Program-made: the position numbers and the translations under genes
In this document: one piece after another, positions 46,836-55,326 of the stretch
Layout of the letters: the number at the start of each line of letters is the position of its first letter
How positions within the stretch are numbered: the stretch's first letter is position 1
The notes under the pieces: generated by a model
Database searches by the model: none
Told to the model about the DNA's origin: nothing
The model's input: only the letters and a program-made list of their open reading frames with translations
Assembly (NCBI GenBank): GCA_022825665.1
Contig: JAJDWI010000060.1
Coordinates: 1-64,000 of the forward strand
DNA from: Candidatus Poribacteria bacterium
GTDB taxonomy: Bacteria > Poribacteria > WGA-4E > WGA-3G
Reading direction: 5' to 3'
DNA: 64,000 nt

Positions 46836-47297
46836 ATGAAATCTAAGAAGAAATCAAACCCACGTAACAATCGAATTCATATCGATAAAATCCATCATCC
46901 GGTATACAAAGTACTAACTGAAAGCGAAGAAGTCAAACAACCTTTTGATTCCATGAAGAACGTGTTTTTGTTGGCTACGTTCTTAGGATACCATCAGAAT
47001 AAACGGCTTCCATTAAAAGACAAGGTTGACATCTTTTCCTGGGATGTACTTACAAGAGATGAAGAGAATGTATCTTTGCTCCGTGCTTTAGCACTTGTCG
47101 TAACTGAGGATATTGAGGTCTTGACAGATCAAGGTAGAATTTTAGATATAGCCGAAGAATTTGCAAATGCTGGTATCATAGAGATTAATGAAAAGATTGC
47201 AGAAATGCAGGAAAACAAAGTTATGCATATGGTTAGTTTGGTCGGGGAATACACTCCAGATGATATAATTTTAAGTTTGACAGAGGACTCAATATAA
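46836..47297 (+). CDS. DNA phosphorothioation-associated protein 4-like
   Basis: A 153-residue basic-then-acidic protein. It begins MKSKKKSNPRNNRIHIDK, followed by MKNVFLLATFLGYHQNKRLPL and an acidic helical C-terminus. As I recall, this matches the small family called phosphorothioation-associated protein 4, which occurs beside dnd genes; function unknown. It has no clear ribosome site and a 109-base gap behind the ATPase gene. The assignment rests on the general pattern and on context. Confidence 0.6.
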   Translation: MKSKKKSNPRNNRIHIDKIHHPVYKVLTESEEVKQPFDSMKNVFLLATFLGYHQNKRLPLKDKVDIFSWDVLTRDEENVSLLRALALVVTEDIEVLTDQGRILDIAEEFANAGIIEINEKIAEMQENKVMHMVSLVGEYTPDDIILSLTEDSI

Positions 47298-47440
47298 GCC
47301 ATTATTCTCATGTAGTTTATTTATCAAACTAGTTTATCAGTTAATTTAATAAGTCAAATCTGATAATGTGCTTATTTATTTTTTGAGTTTATGTACACAG
47401 ATTAATTTATAATGGATATATGGAATAATAGGAATTAATC

Positions 47441-48259
47441 ATGGATAAATTGGGAAAGCGTATAAAAGAACGACGTGCTGAATTAAATATAACACAGACA
47501 CAATTAGCTTCGGCTGCAAAAATGACACCTGCTGCCATATCTCAATTTGAATCAGGTAGTAGAATGCCTTCTTTTGATAGTCTCTCAAAGTTAAGTGAAG
47601 TATTAAAGGTATCAACTGATTACTTGATTGGCAAAACGGACATAGGAAATGCTGGTTTAGATGGAAACGCGGTGATTGAGTCTATGATGAAAGGATTGAT
47701 AGAGTTTTCAGACAAAGATATAGAAATTTTGTATGTATTCTATCAATATCTTAGTCATAAGAGTATGTCAACACCTATTTCTGGCAAAGACATAAAAAAT
47801 CAACATTATCATCCAAATCACGAAAGTGAATTACAGGAGCGAAATCTTACTAAAAGTGATGGCTGCAATCTGCAAACAAATGACATAAATGATGCTTTCC
47901 ATACCGTGAAAAATTATGAAGAATTAATTGGATTGTTAAGCGATTTTTATTTACACGATCAAAATAGCAATAGATTAACACTAGATAAGATCTCAACGAC
48001 GAGTGATCCCAATTCTGTCAATTCTTTTATTGAAGATTTAATGCCTATAGTATTTAAAAAATTGGTTTTTGTTAAAAGTTTTGAAAATATGACATTGTCA
48101 CAAATTGTCAATTCTATTGGACGATTGGCAGATAATCTGATTACAGATGTAATTCAATTGGTATTACAAAAAAATAAAACCAATGTTTCCCGAAACAATC
48201 AGAAAGATAAATTCGATGAAATTGATGACTTATTAAATCTTTTAGGAGAAAATCATTAA
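47441..48259 (+). CDS. XRE-family transcriptional regulator
   Basis: A 272-residue protein. Residues 1-65 are a classic XRE helix-turn-helix (GKRIKERRAELNITQTQLA, then MTPAAISQFESGSRMPS), followed by about 200 residues with no domain that I recognise, possibly a dimerisation or sensing region. The ATG follows AGGAATTAATC. It is the last plus-strand gene before the convergent dndE. No dndB, the usual dnd repressor, is in the window, so this regulator is a plausible stand-in. Target unknown. Confidence 0.75.
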   Translation: MDKLGKRIKERRAELNITQTQLASAAKMTPAAISQFESGSRMPSFDSLSKLSEVLKVSTDYLIGKTDIGNAGLDGNAVIESMMKGLIEFSDKDIEILYVFYQYLSHKSMSTPISGKDIKNQHYHPNHESELQERNLTKSDGCNLQTNDINDAFHTVKNYEELIGLLSDFYLHDQNSNRLTLDKISTTSDPNSVNSFIEDLMPIVFKKLVFVKSFENMTLSQIVNSIGRLADNLITDVIQLVLQKNKTNVSRNNQKDKFDEIDDLLNLLGENH

Positions 48260-48311
48260 CAGGCTACTAAATATTAAGATATTTTTATATTTGGACATAG
48301 ACAAATAGACT

Positions 48312-48674
48312 TTAGGATAATAAGTTAACTATCTCTCCTAACCTTTTTACACGTGCATAAAGCAGACGCACACCGCGATTTAGATGTGCCCGAAAGTATT
48401 TTACAAGTGTATCATTATTCTCACACATACCGTTAGCAGTCCCTCGTTCCTCCAAGAGTGCGACAATCAGCGGATCCCACTCTCCCATCAGCGTATAGCG
48501 ATTAAACTCTGAACCATCCGATGTATCTGCATCAAGTTCCGGTTCATTTTCCTCAGCAAGTGAAAGCATTAAGCCAATTCTACTGAGAACGTTTGGGAGT
48601 AGACCTGTCCGACCTTTCAAAATTCTGAGTTTATTACGTGAATCTTCCGAGATATGAATTCGGTTTAACTGCAT
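48312..48674 (-). CDS. dndE: DNA sulfur modification protein DndE
   Basis: A 120-residue small DndE. It begins MQLNRIHISEDSRNKLRILKG and contains LLPNVLSRIGLMLSL, the conserved N-terminal part of the family. DndE is reported to bind nicked DNA and to be essential for phosphorothioation. It lies seven bases after dndD in the order C-D-E, the usual operon order. No strong ribosome site precedes the ATG, suggesting coupling to dndD. Confidence 0.85.
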   Translation of the reverse strand: MQLNRIHISEDSRNKLRILKGRTGLLPNVLSRIGLMLSLAEENEPELDADTSDGSEFNRYTLMGEWDPLIVALLEERGTANGMCENNDTLVKYFRAHLNRGVRLLYARVKRLGEIVNLLS

Positions 48675-48680
48675 AGTATT

Positions 48681-50693
48681 CTACCGGAAATAGCCTTCAT
48701 TAATGTTTGAGTGTTCGTCTGATTTATGATACTCTAAATGGAACGTGTGTGAGATAGATGGTTCCAAAAGTGAGAGTAAATGTTCGTCAATTTCAGTGTC
48801 AGTAGAGAGCATGATGACTTGGTGACTCACGTAAGGAAAATAACGTTTGACAAGTAGTTCTCGGTGGCTGGCATCTAAACGTCCGAGTGGTGTGTCAAGA
48901 ATCATCGGGAGTGGTTTACCTGAAGTTCTTGCCAATCCCCATAAAAGAGCAGTTGTGTATATCTGCTTTTCACCTGCCGACAATTCTTCCTTTGCCAGCG
49001 GTTGATTATAGGTGTCATAAAGCGTGACGCTAAAGGTTTTGGGGTGTATTTGAACTCGTCTAATTCGGTCTGGCTTATGTGATAGATAGTTGAAACTTTC
49101 AACGATAGAATCACTTAACATAGAAACTTTTGCCTGTGTGAGTTCACTTGTATAAGTAGATAAAACCGAGTTTACATCACGTACCTGTTCTTGACGTCGG
49201 ATATGATCTTGACCGAGTTGCTGGGAAACATGTAAGTTCCCAAGTTTTTTTTCTGCGATATTAAGTTGATGAGATAAAGAATGGATAGATTCATCAACTT
49301 CATGTGTTTCCTTTTTTAACTGTCCAAGTTTTTGGTTTAATGTGGACAGTTTCTCAATCATCGGTTTCAATACCTCTTCGGCAGGGACTCTCTGAAGATC
49401 TTCTTCTACCTTTTGTAATTCTGATTGTGCTTCCTTTAGTGCATTGCTCAATTCGAGAAATACTTGAGGAACATCGTTTAGACAGGCATCAATCCACTCA
49501 AATAAGTTTCCATACTCAGCGGGAGATCTGTCATGAATTTTTTCAAATCCGTGCAATTCCTCCGGACGCTCAAGTCGCTTTTCAAAAACTGAGGTAAGTT
49601 TAGCACGGACAACTTTAACCTGTTCATCGGACAGAGTTGATTTATCCCAAGAAGTAGCGGTAGCAAGAGTATCATTAAGTTCAGACTTTAGAGATTTCAA
49701 AGCACGATTTTCCGCTTCCCACGCGTCTAATTCAATTTCTTTTTGGAGTCTGTCATTTAACTTTTCAAGTAAGTCAGGGACTAATGTAAAAGGAAACAGT
49801 TCTTCACAAAGCATCCGAATATCATTTTCATATGCTTCAATATCAGCGAGGAGTTGTCCCTGTTGCAAAGTTAAACTTTCTCTCTTTGTAGCATATCCAC
49901 CACCTTCTGCAGCAATGCGTGATTCTTGACGTTCAATTTGTGCTTCTAACTTCTCTATTTTGGAATGCAATGATTCCTTGTTGTCTTGTGCGTCTGATAA
50001 CGACATTTTAAGTGAATCAATTTCGGATTCTAATACTTCTATTTCTTCCTGTACTGGTTCTGGACTGTTCTGTTTAACCAAACGGTTGGCATAGATATTC
50101 AAATCAGATTTCAACCGCTCCACTAAGTTTAACCCAAGCAATGATTTGATCGATTCGGCAAGAAACTCATCATGACTTGAATCATCAACCAATTTCTGAA
50201 TATCTTCTCCGTCAAAAAAGAAAAATTGCGATACTCCAACTGGAACAAGTTCATTAATATAATCTTGCCACTGGGATGTTTCATCGTTGACGTTAAAATC
50301 ATCGTTTTCAGTAAATGTTAAACCTTCATTTACTGAACGGTAGGTTTTACCGTGCTGTCTCCAGGAACGTTCAACACGGTATAGATTTTTTTCACTACCG
50401 CGTGCGTATTCAAATTCAAGTGATACAGAGGCATGGTTTAATGGTAATATTGCGGAAGGAGTACGGTGGATCATTGTAGAAAGGTACTCGTAATATTCAT
50501 CTTGACTAACGCGAGGACCTAATGAACGTTTACCATAAAGACAAAGACGAACTGCATCAAGAAGAGTTGTTTTTCCGGAACCATTCATACCACCAATTAA
50601 GATAATATTTCCTGTACCGTTTGGTTTCAGTTGTACAGTCTGCAATCCCCGGAACAAACCGAAATTGTTGAGAGTAAGTTTGTGGAGAATCAT
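48681..50693 (-). CDS. dndD: DNA sulfur modification ATPase DndD
   Basis: A 670-residue Rad50-like ATPase. Walker A is GGMNGSGKTT (34-43), with a long coiled coil (about 190-300 and 400-500), ABC signature ELSAGEKQIYTTALLWGLA and Walker B MILDTPLGRLD. It starts with ATG overlapping the dndC stop by four bases. It provides DNA nicking or ATPase functions for phosphorothioation together with DndC and DndE. Confidence 0.9.
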   Translation of the reverse strand: MILHKLTLNNFGLFRGLQTVQLKPNGTGNIILIGGMNGSGKTTLLDAVRLCLYGKRSLGPRVSQDEYYEYLSTMIHRTPSAILPLNHASVSLEFEYARGSEKNLYRVERSWRQHGKTYRSVNEGLTFTENDDFNVNDETSQWQDYINELVPVGVSQFFFFDGEDIQKLVDDSSHDEFLAESIKSLLGLNLVERLKSDLNIYANRLVKQNSPEPVQEEIEVLESEIDSLKMSLSDAQDNKESLHSKIEKLEAQIERQESRIAAEGGGYATKRESLTLQQGQLLADIEAYENDIRMLCEELFPFTLVPDLLEKLNDRLQKEIELDAWEAENRALKSLKSELNDTLATATSWDKSTLSDEQVKVVRAKLTSVFEKRLERPEELHGFEKIHDRSPAEYGNLFEWIDACLNDVPQVFLELSNALKEAQSELQKVEEDLQRVPAEEVLKPMIEKLSTLNQKLGQLKKETHEVDESIHSLSHQLNIAEKKLGNLHVSQQLGQDHIRRQEQVRDVNSVLSTYTSELTQAKVSMLSDSIVESFNYLSHKPDRIRRVQIHPKTFSVTLYDTYNQPLAKEELSAGEKQIYTTALLWGLARTSGKPLPMILDTPLGRLDASHRELLVKRYFPYVSHQVIMLSTDTEIDEHLLSLLEPSISHTFHLEYHKSDEHSNINEGYFR

Positions 50694-52093
50694 TGTAACT
50701 CGCTGTTATCTAAACTGCCGCGTACTTCTTCTTCCGAACGCCAATCCTCGTGAAAAATAGTATCAATTCGAGATTGGATTCCAGCACGTCGACTCATTCC
50801 ATCCATCTGTCTCTCGGTATCTAACAATTTAGCCACAAGCGTAACAGGAACTCCATTTTCGTCACAGATTCTTGATAACAGTTTCTTATCAGACGCAGTA
50901 AAAGCAGTTGTATCGTCAACAATCCATTCACGTTTACCAACCGTGTCAGCATAAATCTGGGGGACTGCATCATCCCAGTCTTGTCGTTCTGTTCTCCATA
51001 TTCTTCGGATTTCTTCAAGTTCGTCGTCAGTAATGAGTTTTATATTTGGGTCAGGACCTTCTTTTCGCACTTTTTCTTGTGTTTCAAGCAGTTTTCTTAA
51101 TAGTTCTTTACAAAACTCAAGTTTATAAGGACCGTGGATGAGTTTATTGTTCATGATGGTTATTTGACCTTTACTACGCCTGTGTTCCCGGATTTTAGGT
51201 TTATTTGCAGGGTCTTGTGTTTCGGCAAGGAAGTCTCGGTACTCAAGTAGAGGTAACATCCAATCTTCTCCATTATCGATAAATCCCTCCATTGATTTGT
51301 CTTTTGTAACAACGGTACAGGTCCAGCAACCAAAGCGACTGTTACCACAAGAAGGTGTCGTTTCATCAACAACAAGAGGACATTCACCTTGAGCATTTGA
51401 GTTTCGGTATAGGGTGACAAGTTCCTTATTGTCGTTATTCCAAGGTGAAGGATTATTTAATAAATAGAACCAAACATCGTTCAAACCAAAATCAACAATT
51501 GGGGCGTAGACAAAGGCATTCGGTAACGTGGTATGCCGCATCAGCGGAGAATCTTTTATGCTGTGCATACTTAAAACTTGATCTCGCGTTGTACTTTCCC
51601 CCTTACGAACACCAAGCACCATAATAACTTCACCATACTCAGCAACTTTATCCAAAATAAACTTATTGGCAGGTTTTATCTTCATACGGTCAGTACACCA
51701 TCTAAATTTGCTGTAAGGTGCAGGATATCCTTTGCCTATTAGGTTTACCCAAAACGTATCTGTGATTTTAGGACGGACTATATCTGTATGAAAAGGCATG
51801 TTTTCATCACGCGCAACAACTTCAAGTCTATCCAACGTCCCTGTAATGTAACTAACGATTACGGGCGTTTCAACGAGTGTATCGGAGGAGATCACATAGA
51901 CAGGGTATTTACGTTCTTTTGGCGACAACTCTTTGAGGGCATACCAAACGAGTTGGAGTGCTGTGGTAGAATCTTTTCCACCGCTGTATCCAATGACCCA
52001 TGGACGCGCGTTTTCAAGATAAACTTGTTGAATTTCTTGGTGTATATCTTCGGGAGTGCGTGATTCAAAGATACTGTAAGAGGATTCTGCCAT
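50690..52093 (-). CDS. dndC: DNA sulfur modification protein DndC
   Basis: A 467-residue PAPS-reductase-like sulfurtransferase. The PP-loop SGGKDS (37-42) binds ATP. Four cysteines in GECPLVV...SCGNSRFGCWTC (spacing C-x10-C-x6-C-x2-C) fit the known 4Fe-4S cluster. It passes sulfur to the DNA backbone. The ATG at 52093 follows AAGGAAGG. First gene of the minus-strand dndCDE operon. The cysteine desulfurase (DndA/IscS) that feeds it is not encoded in this window. Confidence 0.92.
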   Translation of the reverse strand: MAESSYSIFESRTPEDIHQEIQQVYLENARPWVIGYSGGKDSTTALQLVWYALKELSPKERKYPVYVISSDTLVETPVIVSYITGTLDRLEVVARDENMPFHTDIVRPKITDTFWVNLIGKGYPAPYSKFRWCTDRMKIKPANKFILDKVAEYGEVIMVLGVRKGESTTRDQVLSMHSIKDSPLMRHTTLPNAFVYAPIVDFGLNDVWFYLLNNPSPWNNDNKELVTLYRNSNAQGECPLVVDETTPSCGNSRFGCWTCTVVTKDKSMEGFIDNGEDWMLPLLEYRDFLAETQDPANKPKIREHRRSKGQITIMNNKLIHGPYKLEFCKELLRKLLETQEKVRKEGPDPNIKLITDDELEEIRRIWRTERQDWDDAVPQIYADTVGKREWIVDDTTAFTASDKKLLSRICDENGVPVTLVAKLLDTERQMDGMSRRAGIQSRIDTIFHEDWRSEEEVRGSLDNSELQ

Positions 52094-52186
52094 AGTTCCG
52101 TACCTTCCTTCAATAGCTAAACGATTCGTTACAAATTAGAGTTTCAATTACATAAGAAACAGATACAAAAATTGCACGAAAGTAAA

Positions 52187-52528
52187 TCAATTATTGAAAA
52201 CCATAGGTTCGAAAAAATCAGGACTAATATCTTTGAATGAGAGAACCGTAATTTTAATTTGTTCTAATAGAGCATTCTGGTCAAAATCAATTTTCCATGG
52301 TGTTTTGAAAAAGAAGTAGTGTGTTCCTTTAGGTATATCGTGTGGTTTATTTTCTACTTGGAAAACTGAAAGTTTCGCAGAGTCAACATAGTAGCAATTA
52401 TCAAAGTTGTCATAGAATCCTCCATCACCACCAGTCCAAAAATACGCATAAGGTTCATAATCCTTAAAATAATTAGGATCAGCAATAATATAATGTCCTG
52501 GTGGTAAGGTGGCTGTGTCTATTGGCAT
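52187..52528 (-). CDS. Hypothetical protein
   Basis: A 113-residue soluble protein that begins MPIDTATLPPGHYIIADPNY and is rich in aromatic and acidic residues (FWTGGDGGFYDNFDNCYY). The LPPGxYIIADP opening recurs in phage-like and small hypothetical proteins, but I do not assign a function. The ATG follows GGAG. It is transcribed toward dndC from 93 bases away and might be co-transcribed with dndCDE. Confidence 0.5.
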   Translation of the reverse strand: MPIDTATLPPGHYIIADPNYFKDYEPYAYFWTGGDGGFYDNFDNCYYVDSAKLSVFQVENKPHDIPKGTHYFFFKTPWKIDFDQNALLEQIKITVLSFKDISPDFFEPMVFNN

Positions 52529-52659
52529 TTAAGTTTCTCCGTTTATATTTATGTTATTTATCCTATCTTATTATATTTTGTCAGAGTATTGTAGCATTTT
52601 AACTGTAAAAGGACAACAAAATTCGTAAATTGCGATCCAAGCACCTGTACCAACAAAAT

Positions 52660-52860
52660 TCATTTTTTAGATTGCAATTCATAGATAACGTCATCATGAT
52701 TGACAGAAGCATCAGTTGGATCAAAATCAGCGATTCCAATAATCTTAGCAAAAGCAGCATATCCATCTTCTATTTTCTTCTTATCAACCTTTTTACGAAT
52801 TCGATCACTTTTATTTTTCTGTGTTTCAACCTGTCGTTGTTTATCTTTTTTAATACTCAT
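52660..52860 (-). CDS. Small Lys/Glu-rich hypothetical protein
   Basis: A 66-residue protein with a highly charged, probably helical first half (SIKKDKQRQVETQKNKSD, then KVDKKK) and a more ordinary second half ending DVIYELQSKK. The ATG at 52860 is chosen because GGAGGG lies just upstream. No family recognised. It may be a leader gene before 52528, or independent. Confidence 0.45.
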   Translation of the reverse strand: MSIKKDKQRQVETQKNKSDRIRKKVDKKKIEDGYAAFAKIIGIADFDPTDASVNHDDVIYELQSKK

Positions 52861-52919
52861 AGTGCCCTCCTGTCTACCATCGGAATAAATATACAGATTG
52901 ATTATAACACACTTTTCCC

Positions 52920-52948
52920 TTGCAATCCAACCCAATATCCTCTAAACT
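52920..52948 (+). promoter_or_regulatory. Promoter of the first tandem Gfo/Idh/MocA gene
   Basis: TTGCAA (52920-52925), 17-base spacer, TAAACT (52943-52948). The second copy of the gene has the same arrangement at 54116-54144 (TTGCAT, 17 bases, TAAACT), and the shared block CTAAACTAACACATCAAAT follows in both. Conservation across the duplication supports function. Confidence 0.55.
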
Positions 52949-52986
52949 AACACATCAAATCTTATGCAATGGAGAAAGGAATCATT

Positions 52987-54072
52987 ATGCCAATACGCGT
53001 GGGTATTGTGGGTACAGGTGGTATATCACGGGCACATCATAGAGCATACAACAAAGTAAATGGTTTTGAGATCGTTGCGGTGTGTGATATTATTAAGGAA
53101 AAAGCACTACAAGCTGCGGAAAACTGGGGTGTGCCGAAAAAGAATGTATTCACAAGCTACAACAAAATGCTTGAAATAGATGAAATTGACACGGTGAGCG
53201 TCTGCACATATAACCAAGCACATCGCAGACCTACTGTCGCGGCGTTGAACGCAGGTAAGCACGTCTTCTGTGAAAAACCGATGGCAGCAACCCTCTCGGA
53301 TGCAACCGCTATGGTGCGTGCAGCAAAAGCGTCTGGTAAAATACTACAGATTGGCGTAAAAAGTGCATTTACCCCACAACTTCAATTTGCCAAGAAAGTT
53401 ATTGATGAAGGTTTCCTCGGAGATATTTACTATTCAGAATCAGCAAGGTGTCGTAGGCGTGGGAATCCGGGACGAACATTTATCTACAAAAGGACCGCGG
53501 GTGCTGGCGCAATCGTTGACATCGGTATCTACAACTTACACAACTCGCTTTATGCTATGGGATATCCGAAACCGGTGCGTGTCTCTGCTATCACCGAAGA
53601 CTATATCTCAATGCAAGATCCAAGGTTCAAAGATAAAATGGATGTAGAAGAATTTGGCGCAGCGTGGATTCGTTTTGAAAACGGTGGCGTGATGGTATTC
53701 AAGATTTCGTGGGCAGTACATGCAAACTCTCTCGGAGGTCTCTTCTGCCTCGGTAAGGATGCTGGAATATCTATAGACGGACCGATTATCTTTGCGGATT
53801 CATATAGCAAAGATCTGCAGAAACTTGTTGAGTCAGAAGGATTAACTGCCAAAGCGGATCCACCTGAGGGTATGACAACAATCAGTGTCTCAGGTTTTCC
53901 GCAGGTAGACGTTTGGGAAGCACAGATAACAGCATTCCGTGATGCGGTCAATTCCGATGGTGTGTCTCCACTTCCACCAGAGGGTGTTTTACTTACCAAT
54001 GTCATCATGGATGGTATTTTTCGCTCACACGAAAGTAAGAAAGAGGTAGCAGTAAAAGTCCCTGAAATTTAA
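52987..54072 (+). CDS. Gfo/Idh/MocA-family oxidoreductase, tandem copy 1
   Basis: A 361-residue dehydrogenase. Rossmann motif GIVGTGGISRAHHRAY, EKP motif VFCEKPMAAT (about residue 97) and a C-terminal substrate domain with AGAIVDIGIYNLHNSLYAMGYP. The ATG at 52987 follows AAGGAATC; an upstream ATG at 52969 is weaker. The next gene is a close paralogue (about three quarters identical by eye), so the pair arose by local duplication. Substrate unknown. Confidence 0.87.
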   Translation: MPIRVGIVGTGGISRAHHRAYNKVNGFEIVAVCDIIKEKALQAAENWGVPKKNVFTSYNKMLEIDEIDTVSVCTYNQAHRRPTVAALNAGKHVFCEKPMAATLSDATAMVRAAKASGKILQIGVKSAFTPQLQFAKKVIDEGFLGDIYYSESARCRRRGNPGRTFIYKRTAGAGAIVDIGIYNLHNSLYAMGYPKPVRVSAITEDYISMQDPRFKDKMDVEEFGAAWIRFENGGVMVFKISWAVHANSLGGLFCLGKDAGISIDGPIIFADSYSKDLQKLVESEGLTAKADPPEGMTTISVSGFPQVDVWEAQITAFRDAVNSDGVSPLPPEGVLLTNVIMDGIFRSHESKKEVAVKVPEI

Positions 54073-54115
54073 TATTTATGACCTGGTGTTATTTCACTAT
54101 TCAAGCAAATATTGC

Positions 54116-54144
54116 TTGCATTTCAATATAATATCATCTAAACT
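54116..54144 (+). promoter_or_regulatory. Promoter of the second tandem Gfo/Idh/MocA gene
   Basis: TTGCAT (54116-54121), 17-base spacer, TAAACT (54139-54144). Retained from the duplication together with the downstream CTAAACTAACACATCAAAT block (54138-54156). Confidence 0.55.
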
Positions 54145-54186
54145 AACACATCAAATTAATAGTATTTCTCGTAAGGAGATAACAGT

Positions 54187-55275
54187 ATGGCTGTTAAAGT
54201 AGGTATTATTGGTACAGGTGGCATCTCACGTGCACATAGGGGTACCTATGAGAAAGTAGGTGGATTTGAGATTATTGCAGTGTGCGACATCATAAAAAGT
54301 AAGGCAAACCAAGCCGCTGAAGAGTGGGGAGTTCCCAAAAAGAACGCTTTCTCAAGTTACAACAAGATGCTTGAAATGGATGAGCTTGATGCTGTGAGTG
54401 TCACTACTTACAATCAGGGACATCGACGACCAACCGTTGCTGCATTGAAAGCAGGTAAACACGTCCTCTGTGAGAAACCGATGGCAGCGACACTTCCAGA
54501 TGCAACTGCGATGGTACGGGCAGCTAAGGAAACAGGTAAAATCCTACAAATTGGTCTAAATCCCACATTTGATCCGAGACTCCAATTTGCGAGGAAGGTA
54601 TATGACGAAGGATTACTCGGTGATATCTATTACTCTGAATCAGCAGGGTGCAGACGCCGCGGAAATCCCGGACATACCTTCATTTACAAAAAGACTGCGG
54701 GAGCGGGGGCAACCGTTGATATCGGTGTCTACAATATGCATAGGTCGCTATTTGCAATGGGGTATCCGAAACCGGTGCGGGTCTCTGCTATCACTGAAGA
54801 CTACATATCAATGCAGGATCCCAGGTTTCAGGGAAAAATGGATGTTGAAGAGTTCAGTGTGGCTTGGATCCGATTTGAAAATGGTGGTGTAATGGTGTTT
54901 AAAATATCTTGGGCAGTACACGCCAACTCACTCGGTGGAAACTTCCATCTCGGTACAAAAGCGGGGATTTCATTGGATGGACCGGTTATTTACGCTGATG
55001 CATACGAAGGTGATCTCAAGAAACTCGTCGAATCGGAGGGGTTAACAGCAGAACCTGACCCACCGGAAGGCATGACGACTATTCAGTTCTCAGGATTCCC
55101 GGCGTCTGATAACTGGGCGGCACAGATGATCGCATTTCGTGAAGCGATCAAAGCAGACGCGCCATCACCAATTTCACCAGAGGGTGTTCTCCTCACAAAT
55201 GTAATTATGGATGGTATTTTCCGTTCGCATGCAGCGGGTAAAGAGGTTGCAGTCAAGGTTCCAGAATTCGATTAG
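54187..55275 (+). CDS. Gfo/Idh/MocA-family oxidoreductase, tandem copy 2
   Basis: A 362-residue paralogue of the preceding gene with the same motifs: GIIGTGGISRAHRGTY, VLCEKPMAAT and GATVDIGVYNMHRSLFAMGYP. The ATG follows AAGGAGATAAC. The copies differ mostly at the surface, with the NAD-binding and catalytic regions nearly unchanged, so they may have diverged in substrate or been kept for dosage. Its stop lies just before a strong hairpin (55299-55326). Confidence 0.87.
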   Translation: MAVKVGIIGTGGISRAHRGTYEKVGGFEIIAVCDIIKSKANQAAEEWGVPKKNAFSSYNKMLEMDELDAVSVTTYNQGHRRPTVAALKAGKHVLCEKPMAATLPDATAMVRAAKETGKILQIGLNPTFDPRLQFARKVYDEGLLGDIYYSESAGCRRRGNPGHTFIYKKTAGAGATVDIGVYNMHRSLFAMGYPKPVRVSAITEDYISMQDPRFQGKMDVEEFSVAWIRFENGGVMVFKISWAVHANSLGGNFHLGTKAGISLDGPVIYADAYEGDLKKLVESEGLTAEPDPPEGMTTIQFSGFPASDNWAAQMIAFREAIKADAPSPISPEGVLLTNVIMDGIFRSHAAGKEVAVKVPEFD

Positions 55276-55298
55276 TTATAGATTGTTTATGAGTAAAT

Positions 55299-55326
55299 GT
55301 TGGTGAGGCATCCGTGCCTCACCAAC
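55299..55326. terminator. Hairpin between convergent genes
   Basis: A perfect 12-bp stem, GTTGGTGAGGCA with TGCCTCACCAAC, and loop TCCG. It lies between the converging ends of the second Gfo/Idh/MocA gene and the THUMP methyltransferase gene. No T-run follows, so it may act as a bidirectional barrier rather than a textbook intrinsic terminator. Confidence 0.55.

Noticed and set aside
52187-52860. Small genes upstream of dndC as dndB
   Set aside because: Too short and without the DGQHR motif of DndB.
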